Shown one piece after another: positions 1-8,875 of a stretch of 64,000 bases of DNA (position 1 is its first letter; the number at the start of each line of letters is the position of its first letter). The notes below the pieces were generated by a model that was not told the DNA's origin, ran no database searches, and was given only the letters and a program-made list of their open reading frames with translations. Source of the stretch: JANQTF01 sp041741415. Lineage in GTDB: Bacteria > Bacteroidota > Bacteroidia > J057. Made by a program: the position numbers and the translations under genes. The stretch spans positions 1 to 64,000 of the forward strand of contig JBGSKC010000035.1 in NCBI GenBank assembly GCA_041741415.1, read 5' to 3'.

Positions 1-1458
1 CCCGCCGCGCTCCACTTCATACAGCACCGTCCCGCTGTACTCGGGAAGCTGAATCGTGTATTCCTGCACACCAGCCGGCCAGTTCTGCTCTGCCAACAAC
101 CGCCCTTGCAGATCAAACAACCTGATCACAGCGGCGTCAAAGCCAGAAAGGTCCTGCCAGGCGAACGTGACTTCGTCGCTGGCGGGATTGGGGAAGACCT
201 TGAGTTGCATTAGTTTCAGCTCCTCCTCCACCCCCACCGTGTGGCTCAGCCCCAGCAGCCGGATGATGGGCTTGACGGGCTGGCCATCGAACATGAGGAA
301 GTTGCCCATCACGTAGTAGGTGTCGTTTTGGCCGGGGGTGATTCTGCCTACTCCCGCAGGATACCCTGTCCCAAACGTGCTATCTATGCCCGCACCATTA
401 AAATACCGAAGATCTACATTGCCGTTAACGTCGGTTTTAACAATGTTATGCCGTGGCACTCCTTGGTACTCATCAAAAAATCCACCCAATAGTAACCCTC
501 CATCTGTTGTTGTACAGCCGTAGCCAAAGCCTCCATAGAAATCAGGCTGGTACATCTTCGCTGGAATCATTTCAAACGTAGTATCAATCCTGCCATTCTG
601 ATTCAACCTGAGCAGTGCCAGGGTATCTGATCGGTTAGTCAAAGTCATCCAAAATGCCCCCATGATGATTTTTCCATCTTCCTGAACAACTAGTGGTCGG
701 CCAGTTCTGATGAATTGAGAATCTACCTGGAAAGTAGTATCAATCGACCCATCTGTAAATATTCTGCATATATTATTCACTTTAACTCCATCGTATGTTT
801 CCATCCACCAGCTGTATAGCAATAATCGGGTGGAGTCGTATTCAACAATGTCCATGATGGAAAAATCGGGAGTGTGGACGAAGGACGTATCAACATACCC
901 TGCTGAATCTACTTTCATGAACTCAAGGAACCGCACCGGGTTAGTTGAGTTGGGAAACTTACATCCACTTGCCCCAACGAGAAAGCTCCCATCCTCAAAA
1001 AAGTAGGCTGGCGAAGTTAGATTACAATTAAAACCCGAATCCCGTGGAATAACATTAAGAGGGTCCAACATCGGGCCTGGATGGAGAAGCTTGCCGGACA
1101 GGTCTGTCTCAATCACACCGCCTCTATCCCCAAACACATATCGGTTTGCAAACTTGTGGGCGATAAAAATGCCATTTTCAAAAGGGATAGAAAATTTCCA
1201 GGTCGGATCAGCGCTCCCATCTGGATTGAGTCTAACTGCGTGGTCTGGAATCCAGCTGCGGTCATCTTTAAATGCGCCATATACCATTAATTTTCCATTC
1301 TCTTCTTCGATAATATTGGCAACCTCTCCCAATTCGTTATTGAGACGAGTATGTTTAAAAGCATAGTCTGGTTGAAAGGTCGTGTCTAGTGTGAATGGCT
1401 GGGAGAAGCCGATCGCACAACTCGCTAAAAATCCACTAAAAAAAATTAATCTAGACAT
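1..1458 (-). CDS. Secreted T9SS protein with delta-60-type repeats, C-terminus cut by window edge
   Basis: An open frame runs from ATG at 1458 to the left edge (486 codons, no stop). It begins with a typical signal peptide of about 20 residues ending FSQ. The body carries repeated units of the type (I/V)DTTF...DGKI(I/L)...G, as in delta-60 repeats, which probably fold as a beta-propeller. From about residue 415 it has a type IX sorting domain starting VFPNPASDEVTF, and the final KxxV-like end lies outside the window. It should be exported by Sec and then by T9SS to the surface or medium. It lies 65 bp downstream of another T9SS gene on the same strand. Function beyond secretion is unknown. 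Confidence 0.8.
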   Translation of the reverse strand, partial: MSRLIFFSGFLASCAIGFSQPFTLDTTFQPDYAFKHTRLNNELGEVANIIEEENGKLMVYGAFKDDRSWIPDHAVRLNPDGSADPTWKFSIPFENGIFIAHKFANRYVFGDRGGVIETDLSGKLLHPGPMLDPLNVIPRDSGFNCNLTSPAYFFEDGSFLVGASGCKFPNSTNPVRFLEFMKVDSAGYVDTSFVHTPDFSIMDIVEYDSTRLLLYSWWMETYDGVKVNNICRIFTDGSIDTTFQVDSQFIRTGRPLVVQEDGKIIMGAFWMTLTNRSDTLALLRLNQNGRIDTTFEMIPAKMYQPDFYGGFGYGCTTTDGGLLLGGFFDEYQGVPRHNIVKTDVNGNVDLRYFNGAGIDSTFGTGYPAGVGRITPGQNDTYYVMGNFLMFDGQPVKPIIRLLGLSHTVGVEEELKLMQLKVFPNPASDEVTFAWQDLSGFDAAVIRLFDLQGRLLAEQNWPAGVQEYTIQLPEYSGTVLYEVERGG

Positions 1459-1477
1459 GAGACAAAGAGTTAAATGG

Positions 1478-1509
1478 AGCGAAGCCGAAAAAGGGATTTC
1501 GGCTTCGCT
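1478..1509. terminator. 13-bp perfect inverted repeat between two T9SS genes
   Basis: Positions 1478-1490 and 1497-1509 are perfect reverse complements (AGCGAAGCCGAAA and its complement) around a 6-nt loop. The hairpin lies just after the stop of the 1720-residue gene and just before the next minus-strand start. It lacks a clear U-run on the minus strand, so it may be a processing or attenuating hairpin rather than a full terminator. Confidence 0.5.
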
Positions 1510-1523
1510 TATGACGGATGCGA

Positions 1524-4500
1524 TTACTCCAATGTGAGTTTGCCTTGTGCCAAAAGGTTACCCTCACTGTCATGTAAATCAAAGAAGTACATTCCTTTTG
1601 GTAGCGTTCTGGTATCCAACAGCCACTGCCCTTCTGCTGTGGTTACAACTTTCGTTGCAACCACCCTGCCGACTGCATCAAAAACCTGGATACTAGCCGT
1701 GGACTCCAGATTCACGAGTTTCCACTCGAAGGTGGCAAAATCGCTGGCAGGGTTGGGGAATACCCGAAGCTGGTAATATTCTGACTGGATAACCTTTTTC
1801 GCATCCAATGGCGGACCAGCCAACCTTGCATTTCCTCCCCCGGAACCTGACTCAGAAGCATCTTTACAACTGCCGTAGAAAAAGCACAGAATATTGCCGG
1901 CCAGGTTGGCAGCGCGTGTGTCCGACCCAAATGCAAAGCTCCCCAGATCCCGCTGGTTAAGCGAATCCAGCTCCATGATAGACTTTCCTGCCTGATGAAA
2001 AGACTTCCGGAGGTTGAAATAGGTCAGGTAGTCGTTATGGGTATCCAATCGATCCTGGGTATCCATCTCGAATTTAGCAGGGAGTGCCTGGAGCCTGTTG
2101 TATGCAGAGTCAAACAGCTCCGCTTCGATGAACGACTCAACAAGAGCGTATTCGTCCGACAACTCCCCTCGCTTTCTGAGCCAGTACCTGATGGAATCCG
2201 TTCGATTCACACTATCGGCTTTGTAGTGAGCGAGCAATAGATTGGAAGCCACAGCTTTTTCCCTTCCAAAATAGGCCAATCCATCTTCCAGTAAGGTGCG
2301 GGCTGTGACGGTGCCCCAGCTTGCAACGATCATGTCGATCATATAGCCCGGCAACGGGTTGGGAACCTGATACTCGAGATAGTCGAGAAAGCCTTCGCTG
2401 CGCGTAGCATCAGGATTGGCCAGGCAAACTTCCAGCAGCATCGCGTGGGGGAGCAGGTTGTCTTCTGCTACCTGGCGCAAAACCTCCTCCGACACATACG
2501 GAGACTCAGCCATTAAGTCGTTGCGTAGCTCCCAGGCTCCCTGCGACCAGGATTGCTGAATCTGGGCAAGCAGTTGGGTGGTGGAGCCGCCGTCGATGAG
2601 TTGGTTGTAGTTGTAGAGAATTTCTGCGTGGGAAGAGTCTGCACTTTCATAGCGGTGCCCTAGCTCCCCTCGCAAACCCGCAGAAAGGGCGACAAGGCTG
2701 GAATTGGGGGTGTAGGCGGGGCAGGGATTTGCATTTGAGGCGGAAGTTAAAGCCGGAACTACCTTTGAACTAATTGATAATGGCTGGGTTATTCCTCCTG
2801 TATGGCGGTAGTCAATTACATTTCCTCCATAGTTCCTTATATCATTTTCAGCAGGCGAGCTTTGGTGCCAAAACTCATTGCCAGCGGAAAAAGAAAAGGA
2901 AAGGGTGAGATTTCCTTGAAACCCTCTGACTCCGTGAGTGGCAATTACTGGAGCAAACAATGAGTTGGAGGTAATGTCGATATCATATTCGTCAATGTTT
3001 AAAAAATCATTGCACAAAAACTGGAGTCCATAAAGAGCGTCCCCACTACGATTTTTCCCTTCCCCCAACACACCATTATCGATTTGCTCAAAGGAGTTTC
3101 GGTATATTTCGTTATTAGATTCACCGGCTTCAGTGACTCTGATCCCACGGGTGGTGAATGCAGCGGTAGTGGACTCGGAAAACGAATTGTTCTCAACCAC
3201 AAAGCCATCAGAATCGATCATCACTATTCCCTCGTGATTGGATGAAGTAGAAGATGGAATCGTACTTGAGCCAACTTCAAAATCGCTTCTCGTAATAGCG
3301 GCATTGTCAATCGCCCCAATCATGATTCCTGTTACGTTGTCATCAAAGGAAGCGTCGGTAACGGACACGTTGTTGATTGTGGAAGAACCGGTTGCCTTAA
3401 TGCCGTGATTGAACCCAATAAATCTGGACATGGTGAGAGCGTTTGTGGGGCATGGTATTCCGGGGGCTGGGTTGACGCTGCATTCGCCCGCCACACTGAA
3501 GCCCGCGTCGATTGTAAAAATCCCACAGCTATATCCTTCATTCCAAAATTTTCCAGAGAGTTGGTTTTCGAAGGTACTCGCTTCTATACGGACCCCTTTG
3601 ACACCCCACATGGAAATATGAGAGGTGAAGTAGTCTGTGAATCGATAGTCATTACCACCAACGCCGTCATTCTCTACCAGAAAGGTACAATCTTCAATTC
3701 GGCTACCATTGTTGATCGTGTACTTAAGAAACTCAATGGATCGTCTGTTGTTGCGGAATGTAGAATTCTTCGCCACAATCAACCCTCCACTTGGCGTGGT
3801 ACCGCCAGCGAATCTTTTCCCGTTCACAACGGCGTTTATGGCATGCTCCACGAGGGCACCATTTTTGAATTCCACATAGCCCTGATGCAAGGGGTGTGCG
3901 TATGGAAGTTGATCCTTGGTCTTATCTCCCCACACCTCTATTCCTTTCCATGTGCCGCCGCACTGGTTGGTGAGGGTGCCACCATCCACGATGAGGCGGG
4001 CATTGGGCTTCACGATGATCGACCATCCGTTTCCTATGTTGACCTGGCCTTTGATGGTGAGCGTGACGCCCGGCTCGATGATCAAATCCTGGCCAAGGTT
4101 GCGAAAAGTACCGGTTTCCCAGGTTGTGTTCTGGGTGATCTTCCGCGGGCCTACATCGTCAATCGGCGTTTCCCAAATTCCGCGGCCATAAGTTCCCACA
4201 ACAAGCATATTTCTGCAGTAGTCGATCTCCAAATCGGTGACGATGCAGACCGGGAGGCCGTTGTTGAAGCATTCCCAGTACCCGTTTGTAGCGGGTTGAG
4301 GATTCTGGGGGTCGCTACCGGGGTCATACACATACTTGTAAACGCCTACATCCGTGGCCGCATACAAGACGTTGTTGGAGCCTTCGACATAAACGATGTC
4401 ATTAACCGGGAGCGAAGGAAGTACGGAGTTTGCATTGCCCCGGAATCCCACCCAACTTGAGGCTGATCCACCGTCATCAGAATAATAAATCCGATCTCCA

Positions 4501-6686
4501 CTGAACCCTGCCAGCCCAAACCAGACCCTGTCGGAATTGTGAGGGTCAACCGCGATGGCAGAGCATTGGTTGTAATTCAAGGGCGAACAATCCATCGCAA
4601 CCCAGCTAATTAAACCGGTAGCCATATTCTTCTCGCCTTTGAGAAATTTTCCGGAGCCTTTATTCGGCGTAAGATAAAACAGGGGATTAGGGTCGCTGGT
4701 CACCTCAAAGGTTTCGATTGCCTTGCCGAACACCGTGGTGAAAGCCTGTGCAAAGTTGATCCCATTTGATTTAAGCGGGGTATTTTGGCTGAAATCAAAC
4801 TGAACAAAGTTATTGAGCAAATTATTATTCATCCCGGAATAGATGATATTCGGGTTGAACGGATCTTGCCTAAAGGGAAATGGGCTTACATCGCCATCAC
4901 CGGATGCTGGTCCAGTATTGCCATTAATTAAGCCATTAGGAAGAAGATATCTTCTGATATCACTGTTCCCTTTTACAAAGAATACAGAGGGGTTATCCCA
5001 ACTCACAATCGTTTGGCCGCCATCTCCTACATTCAGGTGAAGGAGAGTCCCTCCTGGTCCATTTCCCCTCAGCCAACCATTGTCCTGTGCCCCACCGGAA
5101 TAGTAGTTTCCAAGTGTACTGGTATTGGCGATATCAAAATACTGGGTCAAGACAAGAGGAGTAGCTCCTGTTAATGGATCAGCCACTGAAAAATCAGTGA
5201 TGCTTTGCCATGGAACAGAAAGAGTGTGGTTATTGAACCTTCCTTGGCTCACTCCTCCATCAGTGCCAATCAACACGACTTCTTCTAAACCGGATGGGCT
5301 GGGTTGATAGATCTGTATGTCCCTTATATCCGCGTGAGTCTGACCCTCATAGTCCGAAACCGTTATCGAATTAATCTTTAGGGTTGGATTGTTCCAATTA
5401 ATGGAGCTAATCCGTTTAAGGCAGTTGTCTGCAATGTACATCACCTGGCTGTTAACCGGATGTACAAGAAATTCCGGGCGTTCCCTCTGAGCCCAAACAT
5501 TTTTGCATCTCCCATCACTACCAATATTATCTGTGATTTCAAGCCTGGTAAAACTAGCTCCAAGGTCGTGGGATCTCCATAAAAAATATTGCATCCCCCC
5601 CTGGTTAACAGGGCGAAAAAGGGCTCCTGTTACGTAGATAACGCCATCCTCAGCATCACAAGTAGCTGAAAAAAATGTGCCAATGTTAGACGGGTCACTC
5701 AAAGACAAGTTTGCCAATGGAATTTCTGACCAGCCTGAAGGATCTGATAAATTGTGACCAGCGCCTTCGTTCACCTTTTTGTAGATCCGGGAATCTTTTA
5801 ATGAAGGTTCTTGGTTAGGGTAGGTAGTGACAAATAAAACCTCTTCCCCTGCTGGCCCATAATTCCGGACCATATCTATGTCCATGAGGTGATAGCCATA
5901 GGGCAGTGCTCCCGGAAACAAAACGGACAAGTCGGCTTCCTGAAAAGTTACTCCCTCATCATCAGATCGAAATACCGAATTTCCCGCCAGCACATAAACA
6001 GGGGTATGAGGGTATTGAGTGGTTGGGGAATGAGCCCGGTGCATCAAAATTTTCAGGGAAGCACGGCCTGGATTATTGAATGGATCTGACAGGTTCCATG
6101 ATAACCCTGTGTTGTGCCACTCCCACACACCAGCAGCGTTCTCTTTGTATTTTAATAGCCCGGTTCCATATCGGGGTTGAAAAGCACCAGTATTCCCGGT
6201 AGCTACATAGATTACCTTCGGATTATTTGGATCGGGAACAATATCGTTGATCCCCAGCGCGGGCATGTTCAGCTCATCAGTCAAACACACCCAGGTATCT
6301 CCTCCGTCTTCAGTTTTCCACATTCCTCCGGTGTTGGAGCCAATATAGATGAGGTCCGGGCGTGTGCCTTGGCCAGGAGGTGCATAGACAGCGGTGACAA
6401 TGCCGTTGTTCTGTGTACTCCTGATAAAATTATCAACCTGATACCAGGCTCCATTTTCATCGCACACGCCTCCGCTTTCGACCGTTTCTATGACACGTTG
6501 GTTGGCAAGCAAGCGATCTCCTGTTGCATCCACCCGCGATTTCCAGAAATACTCCCAACGGCTGTACTTTTTTGAAAAATAGGAGGCATTAGAATCGCTC
6601 GTTGTTGAAAAATAGTGCCGGGCAAGTTCGTTGATCTCCCAATAGGAAGTATTGGGATTGTCAATCATTCCCATCAGATACCCCAT
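1524..6686 (-). CDS. Very large secreted T9SS protein: Asp-box propeller, beta-helix, helical region, sorting domain
   Basis: The 1720-codon frame has four parts. Residues ~90-850 form a sialidase/BNR-like propeller with Asp-box motifs such as KTEDGGDTW and RSDDEGVTF. Residues ~860-1260 form a right-handed beta-helix-like region rich in Asn and Val. Residues ~1340-1600 are mostly helical. From ~1645 there is a T9SS sorting domain starting VFPNPASDF. This frame has no signal peptide at its ATG. A good one (MKNTFWFISIALF..KAQS) starts at 6790 but is out of frame because of a run of ten G (C on the coding strand) at 6715-6724. The true start is therefore probably 6790, with the shift either an assembly indel or a phase-variable switch. 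The substrate is unknown. Confidence 0.8.
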   Translation of the reverse strand: MGYLMGMIDNPNTSYWEINELARHYFSTTSDSNASYFSKKYSRWEYFWKSRVDATGDRLLANQRVIETVESGGVCDENGAWYQVDNFIRSTQNNGIVTAVYAPPGQGTRPDLIYIGSNTGGMWKTEDGGDTWVCLTDELNMPALGINDIVPDPNNPKVIYVATGNTGAFQPRYGTGLLKYKENAAGVWEWHNTGLSWNLSDPFNNPGRASLKILMHRAHSPTTQYPHTPVYVLAGNSVFRSDDEGVTFQEADLSVLFPGALPYGYHLMDIDMVRNYGPAGEEVLFVTTYPNQEPSLKDSRIYKKVNEGAGHNLSDPSGWSEIPLANLSLSDPSNIGTFFSATCDAEDGVIYVTGALFRPVNQGGMQYFLWRSHDLGASFTRLEITDNIGSDGRCKNVWAQRERPEFLVHPVNSQVMYIADNCLKRISSINWNNPTLKINSITVSDYEGQTHADIRDIQIYQPSPSGLEEVVLIGTDGGVSQGRFNNHTLSVPWQSITDFSVADPLTGATPLVLTQYFDIANTSTLGNYYSGGAQDNGWLRGNGPGGTLLHLNVGDGGQTIVSWDNPSVFFVKGNSDIRRYLLPNGLINGNTGPASGDGDVSPFPFRQDPFNPNIIYSGMNNNLLNNFVQFDFSQNTPLKSNGINFAQAFTTVFGKAIETFEVTSDPNPLFYLTPNKGSGKFLKGEKNMATGLISWVAMDCSPLNYNQCSAIAVDPHNSDRVWFGLAGFSGDRIYYSDDGGSASSWVGFRGNANSVLPSLPVNDIVYVEGSNNVLYAATDVGVYKYVYDPGSDPQNPQPATNGYWECFNNGLPVCIVTDLEIDYCRNMLVVGTYGRGIWETPIDDVGPRKITQNTTWETGTFRNLGQDLIIEPGVTLTIKGQVNIGNGWSIIVKPNARLIVDGGTLTNQCGGTWKGIEVWGDKTKDQLPYAHPLHQGYVEFKNGALVEHAINAVVNGKRFAGGTTPSGGLIVAKNSTFRNNRRSIEFLKYTINNGSRIEDCTFLVENDGVGGNDYRFTDYFTSHISMWGVKGVRIEASTFENQLSGKFWNEGYSCGIFTIDAGFSVAGECSVNPAPGIPCPTNALTMSRFIGFNHGIKATGSSTINNVSVTDASFDDNVTGIMIGAIDNAAITRSDFEVGSSTIPSSTSSNHEGIVMIDSDGFVVENNSFSESTTAAFTTRGIRVTEAGESNNEIYRNSFEQIDNGVLGEGKNRSGDALYGLQFLCNDFLNIDEYDIDITSNSLFAPVIATHGVRGFQGNLTLSFSFSAGNEFWHQSSPAENDIRNYGGNVIDYRHTGGITQPLSISSKVVPALTSASNANPCPAYTPNSSLVALSAGLRGELGHRYESADSSHAEILYNYNQLIDGGSTTQLLAQIQQSWSQGAWELRNDLMAESPYVSEEVLRQVAEDNLLPHAMLLEVCLANPDATRSEGFLDYLEYQVPNPLPGYMIDMIVASWGTVTARTLLEDGLAYFGREKAVASNLLLAHYKADSVNRTDSIRYWLRKRGELSDEYALVESFIEAELFDSAYNRLQALPAKFEMDTQDRLDTHNDYLTYFNLRKSFHQAGKSIMELDSLNQRDLGSFAFGSDTRAANLAGNILCFFYGSCKDASESGSGGGNARLAGPPLDAKKVIQSEYYQLRVFPNPASDFATFEWKLVNLESTASIQVFDAVGRVVATKVVTTAEGQWLLDTRTLPKGMYFFDLHDSEGNLLAQGKLTLE

Positions 6687-6714
6687 AGTGTCCTGCGGAA
6701 CTGGTGGAGCCGGA

Positions 6715-6724
6715 GGGGGGGGGG
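6715..6724. repeat. G10 homopolymer (C10 on coding strand) separating signal peptide from its protein
   Basis: Ten consecutive G on the plus strand fall right after codons for a signal peptide that starts at ATG 6790. The distance from 6790 to the in-frame ATG at 6686 is 104 nt, so the two frames differ. Eight or eleven C would join them and give a signal peptide followed by a Pro-rich linker. Confidence 0.85.
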
Positions 6725-6790
6725 AGATTGTGCTTTCAACAGGGCAGGAAGAAACAGTGCGATTGAAATGAACCAGAAGGTGTTTTTCAT

Positions 6791-7133
6791 GAGAGAATCA
6801 AGATGAAGGGTGAAGAAAATTGGACAACCTGGAGGAGATTGTCTCTAGAGAATGGGTTTGCCGCCTTGATGAGAATCTTTGGTGAAAGATTTTCCTAATT
6901 CTTTGCAATCCGAATGTTATTTCCTGAACTCAATATAATGGAGGCCGGAAATAAATCAAATAATAAATAAAAAAAATAACATATATGTAACACTGGCTCT
7001 TACAAAAGAACCCGAAATGACGACAGCAGCACACAGCCCTTCCCGGCGAAGGGGAGATCCATTGGCCCCTGGCAATTTCCCCGAACTTGCCGGAGCTTTG
7101 CTGTGTGGACTGAACCCTCATACCCCCTTTCCC
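6791..7133. other. Intergenic region, AT-rich, divergent
   Basis: 343 bp separate the start of the large T9SS gene (minus) from the VOC gene (plus). The stretch at about 6945-6990 is strongly A/T rich and could hold promoters, but I found no exact TAnnTTTG box on either strand and no further gene. Confidence 0.5.
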
Positions 7134-7529
7134 ATGAACCAACGCATCGCGCAGCTTGCTCTCGTTGTCGAAGACTACGAGGACGCCATTGAGTTTTATA
7201 CCCAAAAGCTGGGCTTCGTTCTGCTCGAAGACACGCCGCTCAGCCCGGAGAAACGCTGGGTGCGGGTAGCACCGCCCGGCGAAGGAACCTGTGGCCTGCT
7301 ACTTGCCAAAGCCGCCAGCGACCATCAGCGCAGCCGCATCGGCGACCAGACCGGAGGCAGGGTCTTTCTGTTTCTCCATACCGATGATTTCGATCGCGAC
7401 TATCAGCGCCTCCTCGACAAGGGGATTACTATTGTGCGACCACCCAGCCGGGAAGACTATGGCACCGTCGCGGTGTTCGCAGATTTGTATGGCAATCTCT
7501 GGGATTTGATCGGGGCTGCGAATCCCTGA
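7134..7529 (+). CDS. VOC superfamily (glyoxalase-like) protein
   Basis: A 131-residue single-domain protein of the vicinal oxygen chelate fold. It starts MNQRIAQLALVVEDYEDAI, the usual first strand and helix of the family, with FYTQKLGF following and a C-terminal segment FADLYGNLWDLI that matches the family end (F.DP.GN.W.L). The family includes glyoxalases, dioxygenases and fosfomycin-resistance proteins, and the substrate cannot be told here. The frame is open upstream to 7017, but ATG 7134 is chosen because the conserved fold begins there. It is monocistronic and convergent with the sigma factor. Confidence 0.85.
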   Translation: MNQRIAQLALVVEDYEDAIEFYTQKLGFVLLEDTPLSPEKRWVRVAPPGEGTCGLLLAKAASDHQRSRIGDQTGGRVFLFLHTDDFDRDYQRLLDKGITIVRPPSREDYGTVAVFADLYGNLWDLIGAANP

Positions 7530-7541
7530 GAAAAGGGCTTG

Positions 7542-8057
7542 TCAAATGTTGAGATTGATTTCCCGAAGTGCGCTGAGGGCTTTGTGCATTCTTTTTTCAA
7601 CAGCCTTAACAGACAGGCCAAGGTCTTCGGCGATTTCGCGATAGGTGAGCTTGTCGATGCGGTTCATCAAAAAGACCACGCGGTGCTTTTCCGGCAGGTT
7701 GTCAATGGCCAGGAGTAGCTTTTTCCGAAACTCCTCTTCCTCCATCAGGTAATGAGGGGTTTCGGTGGTGGTTTCCTTCTGGGGCTGCTTTTGAAATTTC
7801 AGTACGACCTTCTGGTGCTTTACTTCGTTGAGAAACAGGTTGTTGGCAATGGTAAAGAGGTAACTTTTGACCTTGTCGGGGTCGATATTTTCCCGCTTTT
7901 TCCAGAGAATCAGAAACGACTCCTGGGCGAGATCCTCGGCCTGCTCCATGCTTCCCGACTTGTAGTAGAGAAATTTTCGCAGGCTGCCATACAGAGAATC
8001 GAACAGCTTCCTGAAGTCATTCGGGTCGTTCCAGGAAAAGCGCTCGTTTTCGTCCAT
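7542..8057 (-). CDS. ECF-type sigma-70 family RNA polymerase sigma factor
   Basis: 171 residues, the usual ECF length. Region 2 (about residues 15-85) contains AEDLAQESFLILWKKRENI and a KSYLFTIANNLFLNEVKH segment. Region 4 (about 110-165) contains LPEKHRVVFLMNRIDKLTYREIAEDLGLSVKAVEKR cut here only by description: a helix-turn-helix ending in KAVEKRMHKAL. It directs RNA polymerase to a small regulon. Bacteroidota ECF genes often sit beside a FecR-type anti-sigma gene, but none is adjacent here, so it looks like an orphan. Its stop is 12 bp from that of the convergent VOC gene. Confidence 0.9.
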   Translation of the reverse strand: MDENERFSWNDPNDFRKLFDSLYGSLRKFLYYKSGSMEQAEDLAQESFLILWKKRENIDPDKVKSYLFTIANNLFLNEVKHQKVVLKFQKQPQKETTTETPHYLMEEEEFRKKLLLAIDNLPEKHRVVFLMNRIDKLTYREIAEDLGLSVKAVEKRMHKALSALREINLNI

Positions 8058-8217
8058 GCAGGTAAATGGTCATCACGTGGGGCCGAAAAGTTACGCGTGA
8101 AAATGGCAAGAATGCAACTGGAAAAAGTTTGTGTGGCTGGTAGGGTATGGGTAGGGTAAGTTGTAAAAAACATCGGCGTTGTGCATTAGCGACCGCCTTA
8201 CCAAGACCCAATTCACT

Positions 8218-8245
8218 ACCAGCCTCACCGAGGCTGGTTTTTTAT
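8218..8245 (+). terminator. Strong intrinsic terminator hairpin on the plus strand, no obvious upstream gene
   Basis: CCAGCCTC (8219-8226), loop ACC, GAGGCTGG (8230-8237), then six T. The U-run is on the plus strand, although both flanking genes (sigma factor and msrA) are on the minus strand. A weaker GGCG/CGCC hairpin with its own T-run follows on the minus strand near 8165-8195 and could end msrA. Confidence 0.7.
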
Positions 8246-8286
8246 TGCCCGGACCTCAGGCTATGCCCGGATGGGGTTCATTCGCC

Positions 8287-8820
8287 CTATTTTACTTTAT
8301 CGGCAAACACCTCCAGGAATTTCTTCACCTTCGGCTGAATAATCACCCGGCAATAGGGCTGCTCCCCATGCTCGTTGAAGTAGTTTTGGTGGTAGTCTTC
8401 GGCAGGATAAAACTCCCCGAGCGCGGTAATTTCCGTCACGATTGGATCGGAGAAGATACCGCTTTCGTCCAGCTTTTGCTTGTAATGCTCGGCGAGTGCC
8501 CGCTGCTCCTCGTCATGATAAAACACGGCTGACCTGTATTGGGTCCCCACGTCGTTGCCCTGCCGGTTGAGGGTGGTGGGGTCGTGGGTTTTCCAAAACA
8601 CCTCCAGCAGCTCCGCAAAGCTCACCTGTTCGGGGTTGTATTCGATCTGGATCACTTCGGCGTGGCCGGTTTTGCCGTAGCACACTTCCCGGTAAGTAGG
8701 ATTTTTGACCTTGCCGCCCGTGTAGCCGGAGGTCACAGTAACCACGCCTTTTATTCTTTGGAAAACGGCTTCTGTGCACCAAAAACAGCCATTGCCAAAA
8801 GTTGCGAGAGAGGTTGTCAT
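8287..8820 (-). CDS. msrA: Peptide-methionine (S)-S-oxide reductase MsrA
   Basis: 177 residues, full length for the family. It reduces the S-epimer of methionine sulfoxide in proteins, repairing oxidative damage in the cytoplasm. The catalytic motif GCFWC is at residues 11-15 (nucleophile Cys12). Other family signatures are GYTGG, YNPEQVSFAELLEVFW, THDPTTLNRQGNDVGTQYRS and a conserved PYC near residue 160. No msrB lies next to it. Start ATG 8820 places the motif at the usual distance from the N-terminus, and no signal peptide is present. Confidence 0.96.
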   Translation of the reverse strand: MTTSLATFGNGCFWCTEAVFQRIKGVVTVTSGYTGGKVKNPTYREVCYGKTGHAEVIQIEYNPEQVSFAELLEVFWKTHDPTTLNRQGNDVGTQYRSAVFYHDEEQRALAEHYKQKLDESGIFSDPIVTEITALGEFYPAEDYHQNYFNEHGEQPYCRVIIQPKVKKFLEVFADKVK

Positions 8821-8875
8821 ATCGGATAGGTTTGAAGTGAAGCAGACAAACGAAGCATCGGGGCCAATGTTTGGC

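Noticed and set aside
3405..4460. 351-codon open frame on the plus strand
   Set aside because: It is antisense to the beta-helix part of the large T9SS gene and has no recognisable features.
7542..8057. ECF sigma factor as the client of the partner-switching kinase
   Set aside because: They are 9 kb apart with several unrelated genes between them; nothing in the sequence links them.
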